Program-made: the position numbers and the translations under genes
Part shown: piece by piece, positions 1 to 8,141 of the stretch
Position numbering within the stretch: position 1 is the first letter of the stretch
Layout of the letters: each line of letters starts with the position of its first letter
Notes under the pieces: model-generated
What the model saw: the letters and a program-made list of their open reading frames with translations, nothing else
The model's database searches: none
What the model was told of the DNA's origin: nothing
Assembly: GCA_001830285.1 (NCBI GenBank)
Contig: MHYY01000017.1
Location: 1-35,926 of the forward strand
DNA: 35,926 nucleotides
DNA from: Planctomycetes bacterium RIFCSPLOWO2_12_38_17
GTDB lineage: Bacteria > Planctomycetota > Brocadiia > Brocadiales > Brocadiaceae
Reading direction: 5' to 3'

Positions 1-492
1 CTTGGTTCTTTAATTTCAGGCTTACAAACACTACCGACAATTTGCTGGTTACCGCTTGCATTACTCTGGTTTGGTTTGAATGATTGGTCTATAATGTTTC
101 TGGTTATTATGGGTGCAGTGCTTTCTATTACCATTGCGACTGATGCGGGTGTAAAAAATGTACCACTACTTTATATGAGGGCTGCCAAGACTATGGGGGC
201 TAGAGGATGGAAGTTGTACCTTGAGGTCATCATACCAGCGGCTCTTCCATATATTATAACAGGTATGAAACAGGGCTGGTCTTTTGCATGGCGCTCTCTG
301 ATGGCTGGGGAATTGTTAATAGTATGCGTAGGGCTCGGGCATCTGTTGATGGTAGGTAGGGAATTAAATGATATGAGTCAGGTGATTGCTGTAATGATAG
401 TTATTATTATAATCGGTATCCTGGTGGATAGATTATTTTTTGTAAAGGTAGAAAGACGTATACGTGAACGTTGGGGTTTAGTAAAGACTTAG
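1..492 (+). CDS. ABC transporter permease, SsuC/TauC type (5' partial)
   Basis: This is the C-terminal part of an inner-membrane permease of the nitrate/sulfonate/taurine ABC import family. The frame is open from base 1 (frame 1, reading LGSLISGLQTLPTICWLPLA), so the gene starts outside the window; a TTG at 76 falls inside the conserved membrane region and is not the start. The segment GLQTLPTICWLPLALLWFGL is typical of SsuC-like proteins. The cytoplasmic EAA loop that contacts the ATPase follows (AAKTMGARGWKLYLEVIIPA), then further hydrophobic helices and a basic C-terminus. The ATPase and binding protein are not in view, so the substrate cannot be named. The stop lies two bases from the stop of the convergent gene, with no terminator hairpin between them. 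Confidence 0.9.
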   Translation, partial: LGSLISGLQTLPTICWLPLALLWFGLNDWSIMFLVIMGAVLSITIATDAGVKNVPLLYMRAAKTMGARGWKLYLEVIIPAALPYIITGMKQGWSFAWRSLMAGELLIVCVGLGHLLMVGRELNDMSQVIAVMIVIIIIGILVDRLFFVKVERRIRERWGLVKT

Positions 493-494
493 AA

Positions 495-686
495 TTACAT
501 TTCAACTTCAACAGGTAGTTCCATATTTTGCATTGATGCCTGTATTAATGCCTCCTGGTCTACTTTATCCTCTGGTTGTTTAATCCGGTCTGCACTTCTT
601 TCGACAAATTGAATGCCCTCTGTTTTATATTTCTTTTTTAGAAATTCGCACTTTGTGCAGTCTGGGGCTGTATAAATATATTTCAT
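495..686 (-). CDS. Glutaredoxin-like small protein
   Basis: This 63-residue protein starts with a thioredoxin-fold beta strand (MKYIYTAPDC) and a redox CxxC motif, CTKC, at Cys10/Cys13. A short helix and an acidic linker follow, then a strand ending LPVEVEM that resembles the cis-proline strand of glutaredoxins. Ordinary glutaredoxins run about 75-85 residues, so the last helix is missing or very short. The gene is nevertheless well expressed by appearance: a strong Shine-Dalgarno AAGGAGG lies 7 bases before the ATG. It is monocistronic and convergent with the permease. A role as a small thiol-disulfide exchanger or metal-binding protein is inferred from the CxxC only. Confidence 0.75.
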   Translation of the reverse strand: MKYIYTAPDCTKCEFLKKKYKTEGIQFVERSADRIKQPEDKVDQEALIQASMQNMELPVEVEM

Positions 687-810
687 AAAGAGACCTCCTT
701 AAAATGTTAAAAGTTATCAAATTTATGGTTATTAATTTTACTAAAATAAGTGATTCTTTCAAGGGCATTTTTTAATTTAGATTAATTAGATTATAGATAG
801 GTATAATCGT

Positions 811-839
811 TTGACTGGGTAAGGCTTATATGTTATATT
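811..839 (+). promoter_or_regulatory. Sigma-70-type promoter for the 866/yqeY pair
   Basis: TTGACT at 811-816 and TATATT at 834-839 are separated by exactly 17 bases. This is near consensus and would start transcription about 20 bases before the ribosome binding site and ATG at 866. It is the best promoter match I see in the window. Confidence 0.65.
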
Positions 840-865
840 CCTTGAAACATGGGAAGGAGTGATTT

Positions 866-1162
866 ATGCCAAGATTTATCGGATTAATTGTTGCAGCTGG
901 AGTTGCAATCTGGGTGTATATAGATGCGAAAAAGAGGGGCTATAAAACCCTTGCGGCTGTCGGCTGGATGTTGGGCGTATTTTTATTGATGATAGTTTTT
1001 TTACCACTTTATCTATTTCTGAGAGCAAGAAAAGCTAAACAAGTGGAAATTTTGATACCTTGCAAATATTGTGGGAAATATTACGAGGGATCGCCTATAT
1101 ATTGTCCTAACTGTGGACATAAAGTTGGTGGTTACTCATTTAATAAAGAGGAACAACCATGA
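866..1162 (+). CDS. Small membrane protein with C-terminal zinc ribbon
   Basis: This 98-residue protein has two hydrophobic helices (about residues 4-20 and 29-52) joined by a short basic loop. A cytoplasmic-type zinc ribbon follows with CxxC pairs at Cys66/Cys69 and Cys80/Cys83. The start is supported by GGAAGGAGT about 6 bases upstream. Its last four bases overlap the yqeY start (ATGA), so the two are translationally coupled. I do not recognise a named family. Zinc-ribbon membrane proteins of this size often act as scaffolds or regulators, but no function can be assigned here. Confidence 0.8.
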   Translation: MPRFIGLIVAAGVAIWVYIDAKKRGYKTLAAVGWMLGVFLLMIVFLPLYLFLRARKAKQVEILIPCKYCGKYYEGSPIYCPNCGHKVGGYSFNKEEQP

Positions 1163-1596
1163 GTGTGAAAGAACGAGTAATTGAAGAACTCAAAAGTGCG
1201 ATGAAGGCACAGGATAAATTAAGAACGTCTGTTCTGCGTATGATACTTGCTGATATAAAAATTGCGGACACGTCCGGGAAACCGAAGGACCAGATTGACT
1301 ATGTGGAGGTGGTTCGTGGTTATCATAAGAAGCTCAAAAAAACACGGGAAGAATACGAGAGGCTTAATTTACCAGAGAAGGTAAAGGAATTGGACGGAGA
1401 AATTGCTATCATAGAAGAATACTTGCCAAAACAGTTATCAAACGATGAAATCAGAAAAATTGTTGAAGAGGTTATTAAAGCAAATAATTATACTGCAAAA
1501 GAAATGGGCGTTGCAATGAAACAGATTATGAGCAAACAAGGCAGTGTTGTTGATGGGAAAAAGGTACAAACTATATTGAAAGAAATATTGAAATAA
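1159..1596 (+). CDS. yqeY: GatB/YqeY domain protein
   Basis: The 145-residue length is typical of stand-alone YqeY proteins. The N-terminal half is helical and basic (start MSVKERVIEELKSAMKAQDK, then RTSVLRMILADIK), and the C-terminal part contains the family signature region around EEYLPKQLS and AMKQIMSKQGSVVDGK. The domain is homologous to the tail of the GatB subunit of tRNA-dependent amidotransferase, which contacts tRNA, so a tRNA-related role is likely. The free-standing protein has no settled biochemical function. The start codon overlaps the upstream stop, and a GAGG sits inside the upstream gene at suitable spacing. Confidence 0.9.
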   Translation: MSVKERVIEELKSAMKAQDKLRTSVLRMILADIKIADTSGKPKDQIDYVEVVRGYHKKLKKTREEYERLNLPEKVKELDGEIAIIEEYLPKQLSNDEIRKIVEEVIKANNYTAKEMGVAMKQIMSKQGSVVDGKKVQTILKEILK

Positions 1597-1663
1597 ATAA
1601 GTTTGTAAAGTTAATTTCTATGAAATTTCAGGATAAAATACATAGAATTTAAGAAGTATAATT

Positions 1664-2443
1664 ATGTTGGACAACTCGATACTCGAAGACTTATCAATAT
1701 ACAGCGAGGAATTTACACTTGGATATGGCAGTACGGCATGTTTACTTATACATGGCCTTGGTTGTGGACCTATTCAAATGAGAGAGCTTGCAGAATATTT
1801 GTGCAAGTGGGGTTTCACTGCAAGGGGGATACTTTTACCGGGTCATTGCGGGGAGGATATAGACAGCCTTGAATTAATATCAGGGCACGATTGGAGAGAA
1901 AAAGTTGAATATGAATATCAACAATTAAAAGAAGAGTACGAAAATGTCGTAGTTATTGGATTTTCGCTGGGCGCACTGCTGACACTGCAACTGGCAATGA
2001 AATATCCAATAGAGAAAATAATACTGATGAGCACGCCCGTGTTTATAGTACATGAGTATATGCCTTTAAATGGCTTAATTGATTTATTCAGGATTTTTGT
2101 GAGGAGACTGAAAACTATAAAAAAGACGTGTTATATGGAGACTGACGGCTATGCTGGTTATTTATACCAGCCTGTAGAATCTTACTACTCATTGCAGACC
2201 ATTTCAGAAATCAATCAGATGATTGAAACTATAAAACCGAGATTAAAAGAAGTGAAATCATCTGCACTTGTTATTCATTCCAAAAAAGACCTTACCGCCA
2301 CCCCTTCAAGCGCAAGATATGTTGTGAAACATCTTAGCTCTGCCGAAAAACAATTGATTTGGCTTGATCGAAGTCATCACTTGATGATGTATGGAAATGA
2401 AAAAAAGGTAGTTTTTAACGCTGTAAAAGAATTCCTGAAATAA
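1664..2443 (+). CDS. Alpha/beta hydrolase, carboxylesterase/monoacylglycerol lipase-like
   Basis: This 259-residue cytoplasmic hydrolase resembles the Est30/monoglyceride lipase group. LIHGLGCGP near residues 28-36 forms the oxyanion strand. The nucleophile elbow GFSLG places Ser101, HSKKDLTATP gives Asp209, and DRSHH gives His238, so the triad is complete. A cap insertion spans about residues 130-180. There is no signal peptide. The ribosome binding site is weak (AAGAAG). The gene stands alone on the plus strand, with its stop 10 bases from the convergent DJ-1 gene. The expected substrate is a short- or medium-chain ester or monoacylglycerol; specificity cannot be read from sequence. Confidence 0.88.
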   Translation: MLDNSILEDLSIYSEEFTLGYGSTACLLIHGLGCGPIQMRELAEYLCKWGFTARGILLPGHCGEDIDSLELISGHDWREKVEYEYQQLKEEYENVVVIGFSLGALLTLQLAMKYPIEKIILMSTPVFIVHEYMPLNGLIDLFRIFVRRLKTIKKTCYMETDGYAGYLYQPVESYYSLQTISEINQMIETIKPRLKEVKSSALVIHSKKDLTATPSSARYVVKHLSSAEKQLIWLDRSHHLMMYGNEKKVVFNAVKEFLK

Positions 2444-2452
2444 AAATCTAAA

Positions 2453-3169
2453 CTACTTACTGATGTAACGATCGTCCTTTAAAAGTTCTCGCGCCTTGCT
2501 ATATTCCATAATTCTTGCAACCTCGCTTATGAATTTTTCGTCATAGCCATGTCTCTCAAGAAGGTAAAACCCAAGCTCCATCCCAGAAGAAATACCTCCT
2601 GCGGTGATAATCCTTCCCGTATCCACTACCCGGGCTGTATTCAGCTTTACCGTAGGACAAAAAAGTTTTAATCTATCCAGCGGCACCATTTCGTTAGGCC
2701 CCGCCTCTTTTCTTGATGTTGCAGGAAGATTATCCAGCAACCCTGCTTGTGCAAGAATCCACGAACCTGTGCATACCGAGGTTACAAGTGTATCTTTAGG
2801 TAATGACTTTACAAAATCTATTAAGCGCTGGTTGAAAACCTCTGTACGGGTACCGATTCCTCCCGGTATAATAAATGCGCTCATATTAGGTTTATCGTTT
2901 AAGGAGTATTTAGGAAGAACTGTGAGACCTGCCTGCGCTGCAATTGTTCGCATGGTATCGGCTATTAAGAACACTTCAATAGAAGGATCGAGTCTCCTTG
3001 CTACTGCGAAGACACCGTAGGGAGCTGTGAAGTCTACTACCTCAGCGCCTTCAAAGACGTATATACCAACCCGAACGGGGACTGTTTTCTCCTCTGCATA
3101 AAGTTCAGAACTAAATTGATTAAAAAGAATAATTGCGAAGATAATTGTAAATAAGCTTAATCTTTTCAT
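2453..3169 (-). CDS. DJ-1/PfpI family protein, exported
   Basis: I place the start at 3169 (238 residues) rather than the longer frame from 3193, because GGGAGG lies just before this ATG and the shorter form begins with a clean signal peptide (basic MKRLS, hydrophobic core, SELYA before EEK; cleavage near residue 25). The mature protein carries the class-I-glutamine-amidotransferase-like fold, with the nucleophile Cys133 in SVCTGSW, the acidic residue in VFEGAEVVDF and the PGG loop. It resembles isonitrile hydratase-like members. A periplasmic location is unusual for this family. It lies 95 bases after fdhA on the same strand and may be read with it. The reaction is unknown. Confidence 0.85.
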   Translation of the reverse strand: MKRLSLFTIIFAIILFNQFSSELYAEEKTVPVRVGIYVFEGAEVVDFTAPYGVFAVARRLDPSIEVFLIADTMRTIAAQAGLTVLPKYSLNDKPNMSAFIIPGGIGTRTEVFNQRLIDFVKSLPKDTLVTSVCTGSWILAQAGLLDNLPATSRKEAGPNEMVPLDRLKLFCPTVKLNTARVVDTGRIITAGGISSGMELGFYLLERHGYDEKFISEVARIMEYSKARELLKDDRYISK

Positions 3170-3264
3170 TTTGCCTCCCTCGGATATACGCACCGTACTT
3201 TCGTGACGGCATTCGGTATGTCAGACTTATTAGTGCTAATGAATTTACGCACTTTCGCTTTAGG

Positions 3265-5967
3265 CTAAATTATTTTCTCGAGCTTTGCCCCACAGACTTT
3301 GTATTCAGCCGTCTGGGTGATGTTATCGTATGCGTCCTTTGTGAGCTTGTTAACTGCCGACTCAACAAAGTGCATGGGTATCCAGATAACACCTTTCTTC
3401 ACTTTATCTGAAACCTCTGCCCTTGCAGTAATCTCTCCACGCCGAGTAGCAATCTTGACCGTCTCGCCATCGAAGATACCTAGTTCACTGGCATCTACCT
3501 GATGTATTTCCACAAAGCAGTCATTTGTTTTATATGTGCTCCCGGCAGATCTCCGTGTCATAGTGCCTGCATTATAATGATAAAGCGTACGTCCTGTTGA
3601 AAGTATCAATGGATAATCTTTGTCAGCGCTTTCGGCAGGGGCGCGATACGGCAGGACAAAGAATTTACCAGGACCTCTTGTGAATTTTCCTTCGTGTAAG
3701 AATTTTGTGCCCGGGTGTTTTGTATCGGGGCAAGGCCATTGAATACCATTGTGTTCAATCCTTGCATAATTGATACCAGCAAACATGGGGGCTAGGCTTG
3801 CTATTTCATCCCAGATTTCTTTCGGAGACGGGAAATCCATTTTGTATCCCATGAGATTGGACAATTCGCAGATTATTTGCCAGTCTGGTTTTGAATTTCC
3901 TATAGGATTTATTGCCTTACGCACCCTCTGCACGCGCCGTTCTGTGTTGGTAAACGTGCCGTCCTTTTCTGCAAAGCTTGCTGCTGGCAGGACGACATCT
4001 GCATATTTAGCAGTTTCAGACATAAAGATGTCCTGCACAACCAGGAAATCGAGATTATTTAAACCGTTAATAGTATAGTTCTGATTTGGCTCGCTCATTA
4101 CAGGGTCTTCTCCAATTACATACAATCCCTTGAATTGACCTTTGCTCATGCGTTCAAACATCGTTGGAGATGTTGCACCCTGAGTTCTTGATAGTTTGAC
4201 TCCCCAAGCCTTTTCAAATTTATCAACAACAGCAGAGTCTGAAAGGTATTGATAGCCATGCATCCTGTCGGGTAAACAGCCCATGTCTGTTGCACCCTGT
4301 ACGTTGTTCTGACCACGAATCGGGTTAACTCCTGTGCTGTGTTTTCCTATATGTCCAGTAAGTAATGCGAGGTTTGCAATTGTTCGTACATTGTCAGTAC
4401 CGCAGGTGTGCTCTGTAATACCCAAGGTATAAAATATGGCAGATTTTTCGGATGTGGCATAAAGTCCTGCAGCCTGACGGATATCTTCCGCAGGAATGCC
4501 TGTATATTCAGAGGCTTTTTCAGTTGTAATATCTTTTACAAATGCCTTAAATTCTTCATAGCCCTCTGTACGCGTTTTTATGAATTCCTTATTTTCAAGC
4601 CCCTCTGAAATGATAACATGAGCCATTGCATTAAGTAACCAGTTATCTGAACCGGGTCTTACAGGAAGATATAATTTTGCATGTTGTGCAAACCAGATTC
4701 GCCTAGGGTCAGCGACTACGAATGTACATCCTTTCCTCAATGCCTTTTTCATTTCCAATCCAACGATTGGGTGTGCTTCTGTGGGGTTACCACCAATCAG
4801 GAATATAAGTTTGCAATCCTTAATTTCGCTGATGGAATTGGTCATTGAACCACTACCGAATGACATCGCCAGACCGGCGACGGTAGGTGCGTGTCAAGTC
4901 CGGGCACACTGGTCTACATTGTTGGTGCCAATCACTGCCCTGGTAAATTTCATTGCCAGATAATTTTCTTCATTTGTGCATCGGGAAGAACTGAATACGC
5001 CGATATGCTCAGGTCCGTGTTTTGCTTTTATTTCTCGGAATTTTGTTGCAATGAGGTTTAAGGCTTCGTCCCACGTTGCTTCTTCAAATTTGCCATTTTT
5101 CTTTACCAGCGGTTGTTTTAAACGGTCGGGATGATGTATAAAGTCATATCCAAACCTGCCCTTTATACAGAGGTTTCCGTCGTTGGGAATGGTTCCTACC
5201 TTTGAGGTAACTTTTACGACCTGATTACCAGTAACATTTAAATACATTGTACAGCCGACACCGCAGTAAGCACATGTGGTTTTGACCTGTTTGAATTCCC
5301 ATTCACGTCCCTTCCCTACAGCCTGTTTCTCGACTAGGGAACCTACAGGGCATGTTGATACACATTGACCGCATAAGACACAGGTTGTATCGAGCAAGGA
5401 TTTTCCGAAAGGGGTACCGGTTTCTGTGTCAAAGCCACGGTTCTTAAAATCAATTGCATAATCTTGCTGGATTTCTGCGCAGATGCGGACACAGCGGCCG
5501 CAAAGGATGCATTTGCTAGTATCTTTTTGAATAACAGGGTTTCTATCATTAACCACTCCACCATCAGGTTGTTCGAAAAATCTGCTTTCCCTTACGTTAT
5601 ACTCATAAGCAAGGTCTTGTAGTTTGCAGGAACCACATTTCTCGCAGGTCATACAATCTTTTGGGTGGTCTGAAAGAATTAATTCTAATACCATCTTGCG
5701 TGTCTTAAGGACTTTTTCAGAATTGGTGCGGATGGTCATACCATCAGTGGCTTCGGTATTACAGGATGTAATAAGTGCGTTTGTGTTGCCGCGCTCTATT
5801 TCTACCATGCATACCCGGCACCCCGCAAAGGGTTCCAGGCGTGGGTCATGACAAAGGGTAGGAATATTAATACCAATTGAATTGGCTGCCTGTAATATAG
5901 TTTTTCCTTTAGCAATTTCAGTAGCTTTACCGTCAATAGTTAATTTAATTTTTGGAACCATTACCAT
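3265..5967 (-). CDS. fdhA: Formate dehydrogenase alpha subunit, selenocysteine-containing
   Basis: This is a 900-residue molybdenum/tungsten-bis(pyranopterin) formate dehydrogenase. It would appear as two ORFs (5967-4894 and 4866-3265) unless the in-frame TGA at 4894-4896 is read as selenocysteine, residue 358. The context is NNVDQCART-U-HAPTVAGL, the catalytic site where relatives have Sec or Cys. Domains in order: [2Fe-2S] ferredoxin (Cys39, 50, 53, 69); His/Cys [4Fe-4S] (His101, Cys105, 108, 114); two [4Fe-4S] ferredoxin motifs (Cys153-163 and 196-206); molybdopterin Fe4S4 domain (Cys232, 235, 239, 267); catalytic domains; and a C-terminal dinucleotide-binding domain from about residue 785. 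The N-terminal clusters suit an NAD- or ferredoxin-linked cytoplasmic enzyme, but no partner subunit is in the window. AGGAG precedes the ATG by 10 bases. Confidence 0.94.
4853..4896 (-). promoter_or_regulatory. UGA selenocysteine codon with SECIS-like hairpin
   Basis: On the minus strand, TGA (4896-4894) is followed 18 bases later by the loop GGUCU (4875-4871). The same spacing and loop occur in the E. coli fdhF SECIS as I recall it. The loop is closed by UCGCC/GGCGA (4880-4876 with 4870-4866). A lower stem CUACCG/CGGUAG (4886-4881 with 4858-4853) stacks below it, leaving a 7-base bulge on the 3' side. The element lies inside the coding frame, as in bacterial SelB-dependent recoding. Confidence 0.85.
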
Positions 5968-5986
5968 AAATTTCTTTCTCCTGATT

Positions 5987-6790
5987 CTAAATTACCATAA
6001 TTCCTGCATAACCTACAACCTGATCATAATCCCCGGTGATATCGCCGCTGGTTTCATATCGTACTAGTTCTGCTTTTTTAGCGCCTCTTTCCTTGGAACA
6101 TACAAGCATAATAACTGTTGGGTAAATACCGCACATAGTGATGCGCATTTCGTGTACTTTACTGTATAGTTTATCCTCATCAAGCGCAAGAATTTCTGCT
6201 ATTGCTATTTTATCCTTTCTATTTGCTGATGTTTGTGTTTCATGGTGTGTCATATCAGAGGATGCAACCACAAGTGCATCGGGTCGTATTTTATTCAGTA
6301 CCTGTGATAGATTTTTTCCAATATTTTTAAGGTCTGTTATGTTTCTTGATGATATGACCATGACAACAATTTTTACTGAAGGCTTAAAGTATTGAATAAA
6401 TGGTATCTGTACCTCAGCGGCGTATTCGTCTAAATGCGCCTCTTTGTCCTTCTCAATTAAGTTGCATACGTGTAAGAGTTCGTTTACTACTTCTTCATCT
6501 ACCGTTACATCACCCAGAGGAGTACGCCATGAACCGCCTGGCCAGATAGAATAAGTTGCACCAACGCCAGTATGATTTGGGGATAATATTATTACCGTGT
6601 CAGGTATCTCTATTTTTGAATAAAGATTACCTGCAACACGCCCAGAATATATATAACCTGCATGTGGCGAAACAATGCCTAAAACAGTATGTTTTTCTGC
6701 ATCCTTATTTACAAAATCCTCGATATCGCTTCTTAACTGAGTTTTGTCTTGGCTATAAAAACTGCCCGCTACTGCAGGATATCTTATCAT
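5987..6790 (-). CDS. amrB: MEMO-family protein (AmmeMemoRadiSam system protein B)
   Basis: This 267-residue protein matches the MEMO family over its length. It opens with RYPAVAGSFY and has SPHAGYIYSG with His43, the central HLDEYAAEVQIPF motif and SSDMTHH near residue 180; these histidine-rich motifs line the pocket in MEMO proteins. The fold is related to extradiol dioxygenases, but the family's reaction is not established. The gene ends 19 bases before fdhA on the same strand, so co-transcription is likely. The usual companions, an AMMECR1 protein and a radical SAM protein, are not next to it. No clear Shine-Dalgarno precedes the ATG. Confidence 0.9.
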   Translation of the reverse strand: MIRYPAVAGSFYSQDKTQLRSDIEDFVNKDAEKHTVLGIVSPHAGYIYSGRVAGNLYSKIEIPDTVIILSPNHTGVGATYSIWPGGSWRTPLGDVTVDEEVVNELLHVCNLIEKDKEAHLDEYAAEVQIPFIQYFKPSVKIVVMVISSRNITDLKNIGKNLSQVLNKIRPDALVVASSDMTHHETQTSANRKDKIAIAEILALDEDKLYSKVHEMRITMCGIYPTVIMLVCSKERGAKKAELVRYETSGDITGDYDQVVGYAGIMVI

Positions 6791-7001
6791 GTTAACTAAA
6801 TGAAATATTCTTGTTGTTTATTAAGGATTATAAGTACATGTTATTAATGTAATTTCTAGAATTAGTAATTATAAAACTTATTTAGTCTAACATGATATTT
6901 TATTACAGTCAAACTTCTTTAGAAAATATTAGTTTAGTACTTTTATTTGTAAAAATACAGCGACATGTGTGTTCTCTTTGGTTCTTGAATTGATTTTTTG
7001 T

Positions 7002-7030
7002 TTGAAAGATGTTGTTGTATGATTTAGAAT
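7002..7030 (+). promoter_or_regulatory. Candidate promoter for the 7086 gene
   Basis: TTGAAA at 7002-7007 and TAGAAT at 7025-7030 are 17 bases apart, about 55 bases before the TTG start at 7086. The match is good but rests on sequence alone in AT-rich DNA. Confidence 0.45.
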
Positions 7031-7085
7031 TTTCATAGTGTTTTTACATTAGAGTTAAAATACATCGCTATTTAGGAGCATTATT

Positions 7086-8141
7086 TTGGCAAAGGCATTA
7101 GCTTTATTATCAGGTGGATTGGACAGCACCCTGGCTATTAGGGTGATACAGGAGCAGGGGATAGAGGTAATTGCACTTAATTTTGTTACAGTATTTTGTC
7201 GTTGTACGTCTCACGGTAGTTGTAAACTTGAGGCAGTAAAGGTTTCTGAAAAGTTTGGCATACCTATAAAAGTTATAAATACCACAGAAAGATTTCTTGA
7301 ATTAGTTAAAAAGCCGAAGTATGGTTATGGTAAGAATATGAATCCATGTATTGATTGCAGGATCAATATCTTCCGTATTGCGGGGGAGTATATGCGTGAA
7401 ATAGGCGCCGATTTTATAATTACGGGCGAGGTGCTTGGACAGAGGCCTATGTCGCAAAGAAAAGAAGCGATGAGGATTATTGATAGAGAGGCTAATCTAA
7501 TAGGGTTGGTGTTACGTCCTTTATGCGCCAAGCATATGGAACCTACTATCCCAGAGAAATCAGGACTCGTAGATAGAGAAAAGCTTCTTAACATGCGTGG
7601 TCGCTCGAGAAAAGATCAGATTCAACTCGCAGATGTTTTTCAGATAAAAGACTATCCCTGTTCTGCGGGAGGCTGTTTACTTACAGACCCTGAATTTGCG
7701 CATCGTATGAGAGACCTTATTAATACCTGTGATGCAAATGTAAATGATGTTAATTTACTGAAGGTAGGGAGGCATTTCAGGTTTGATTCAGAAACAAAGG
7801 TCATTGTTGGCAGGAATGAAGATGACAACGCGAAGATTGATACGCTTTCGAGAGAGGGTGATGTTTTATTGAATCTAGTTGATATGCCTGGACCTCTCAC
7901 GCTTATGCGTGGAGAGATTACTGACGAAAAGATTCAAACAGCAGCACGACTTACTGCGAGGTATGGGAAATCAAACTTTCTGTCTGTTGTGAAAGTTTCT
8001 GTACGTAAGGTAGAGGGAAACGCTTCGTCAACAATAATTGAAGTTGTACCGATGAGCCGGGAAGAGGCAGAAAGGCTTTTATTAAAAAAGAGGGAGCATG
8101 TAACTCATGATATTGAAAATTACAGGAGTATTTTAAAATGA
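7086..8141 (+). CDS. PP-loop ATPase with NFACT-R-type domain, MnmA/ThiI-like tRNA thiolase candidate
   Basis: The 351-residue protein begins with a PP-loop, SGGLDS at residues 9-14, that binds ATP for substrate adenylation. Paired cysteines follow: CRCTSHGSC (38, 40, 46), NPCIDC (88, 91) and CSAGGC (192, 197). The last two correspond in position and context to the catalytic cysteines of MnmA-type tRNA 2-thiouridylases. From about residue 208 the sequence RHFRF, VIVGRNEDDN and MPGPL fits the NFACT RNA-binding domain found fused to these PP-loop proteins. A role in tRNA sulfur modification is likely but not proven. The start is TTG: TAGGAG lies 7 bases upstream and no ATG fits. The gene ends in an ATGA overlap with the next. 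Confidence 0.85.
   Translation: MAKALALLSGGLDSTLAIRVIQEQGIEVIALNFVTVFCRCTSHGSCKLEAVKVSEKFGIPIKVINTTERFLELVKKPKYGYGKNMNPCIDCRINIFRIAGEYMREIGADFIITGEVLGQRPMSQRKEAMRIIDREANLIGLVLRPLCAKHMEPTIPEKSGLVDREKLLNMRGRSRKDQIQLADVFQIKDYPCSAGGCLLTDPEFAHRMRDLINTCDANVNDVNLLKVGRHFRFDSETKVIVGRNEDDNAKIDTLSREGDVLLNLVDMPGPLTLMRGEITDEKIQTAARLTARYGKSNFLSVVKVSVRKVEGNASSTIIEVVPMSREEAERLLLKKREHVTHDIENYRSILK

Noticed and set aside
1616-1647. Inverted repeat TTCTATG/CATAGAA after yqeY as a terminator
   Set aside because: It has only 7 AT-rich pairs with an 18-base loop and no T-tract; this is within chance for such DNA.
3169-3193. Longer start of the DJ-1 gene at 3193
   Set aside because: The inner ATG has GGGAGG at proper spacing and gives a clean signal peptide; the eight extra residues would spoil it.
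4866-4896. fdhA as a pseudogene or two separate genes split by a nonsense codon
   Set aside because: The stop is TGA at the exact catalytic selenocysteine position, a SECIS-like hairpin follows, and both halves are intact in the same frame.
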